From NCBI GenBank assembly GCA_029939965.1, contig JAOZRY010000162.1, positions 1 to 6,841 on the forward strand: a stretch of 6,841 bases of DNA, given 5' to 3'. This document shows positions 6,839-6,841 of the stretch, piece after piece. How positions within the stretch are numbered: position 1 is the stretch's first letter; each line of letters begins with the position of its first letter. Origin of the DNA: Bacteroidales bacterium (GTDB taxonomy: Bacteria > Bacteroidota > Bacteroidia > Bacteroidales > 4484-276). The translations under genes and the position numbers were made by a program. The notes beneath the pieces are model-generated. The model worked only from the letters and a program-made list of their open reading frames with translations, searched no databases and was not told the DNA's origin.

Positions 6839-6841
6839 ATT

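Larger units (their letters stand above)
6348..6841. other. Non-coding, repeat-rich intergenic stretch
   Basis: No credible gene is seen on either strand. Two frames of 61-67 codons lie back to back over the GC-rich palindrome at 6488-6628 and are by-products of its symmetry. The stretch holds an imperfect inverted repeat (6406-6464), the GC-rich foldback (6488-6628), a short tandem GAGTTTG repeat (6645-6651 and 6655-6661), about 150 AT-rich bases without recognisable signals, and a hairpin at the right edge. No tRNA or rRNA was recognised. Confidence 0.6.

Noticed and set aside
6800..6841. ATG frame reading MKQGSIAPFFRAGI off the right edge
   Set aside because: Most of it is the translation of the hairpin at 6819-6838; there are too few codons to support a gene.

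Overview
The window looks like chromosomal DNA from a member of the Bacteroidota, possibly a Bacteroidales/Marinilabiliales-type bacterium. The evidence is AT-rich coding sequence, start codons without Shine-Dalgarno sequences, a TAnnTTTG-type promoter, a beta-propeller-like repeat region of the SBBP type, and a long-form PlsC-like acyltransferase with an HX5D variant motif. The assignment rests on reading alone; no database search was possible.

Left half, plus strand (1-3774): two secreted-protein genes lie 12 bases apart and are probably co-transcribed. The first is cut by the left edge and is an MltC-type lytic murein transglycosylase (DUF3393-like domain followed by an SLT catalytic domain). 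The second is an 885-residue exported protein. It has a charged helical leader resembling the leader of the first protein, a proline-rich linker, a possible inactive transglutaminase-like half, an apparently active transglutaminase-like Cys/His/Asp domain, and a beta-propeller-like C-terminal part. The shared leader and the tight spacing suggest that the two proteins act together in the periplasm or at the envelope. This pair is the best candidate in the window for an undescribed system.

Middle, minus strand (3782-6039): a bile acid:sodium symporter (BASS/SBF) family transporter is followed by a membrane-associated PlsC-like acyltransferase. Their stop and start codons overlap as ATGA, so they are a translationally coupled two-gene operon, with a plausible Bacteroidota promoter just upstream. 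This operon converges on the plus-strand pair with 7 bases between the stop codons.

Right end (6040-6841): about 800 bases with little coding content. It holds three related 15-base inverted elements, a 46-codon reading frame that looks like the 5' stub of a carboxypeptidase-regulatory-like (beta-sandwich) protein, a 15-base imperfect inverted repeat, a GC-rich 141-base sequence that folds end to end into a long imperfect hairpin, and a compact CCCCG/CGGGG hairpin at the window edge resembling REP or IS200/IS605 end structures. It reads as a decayed, repeat-bearing intergenic region.
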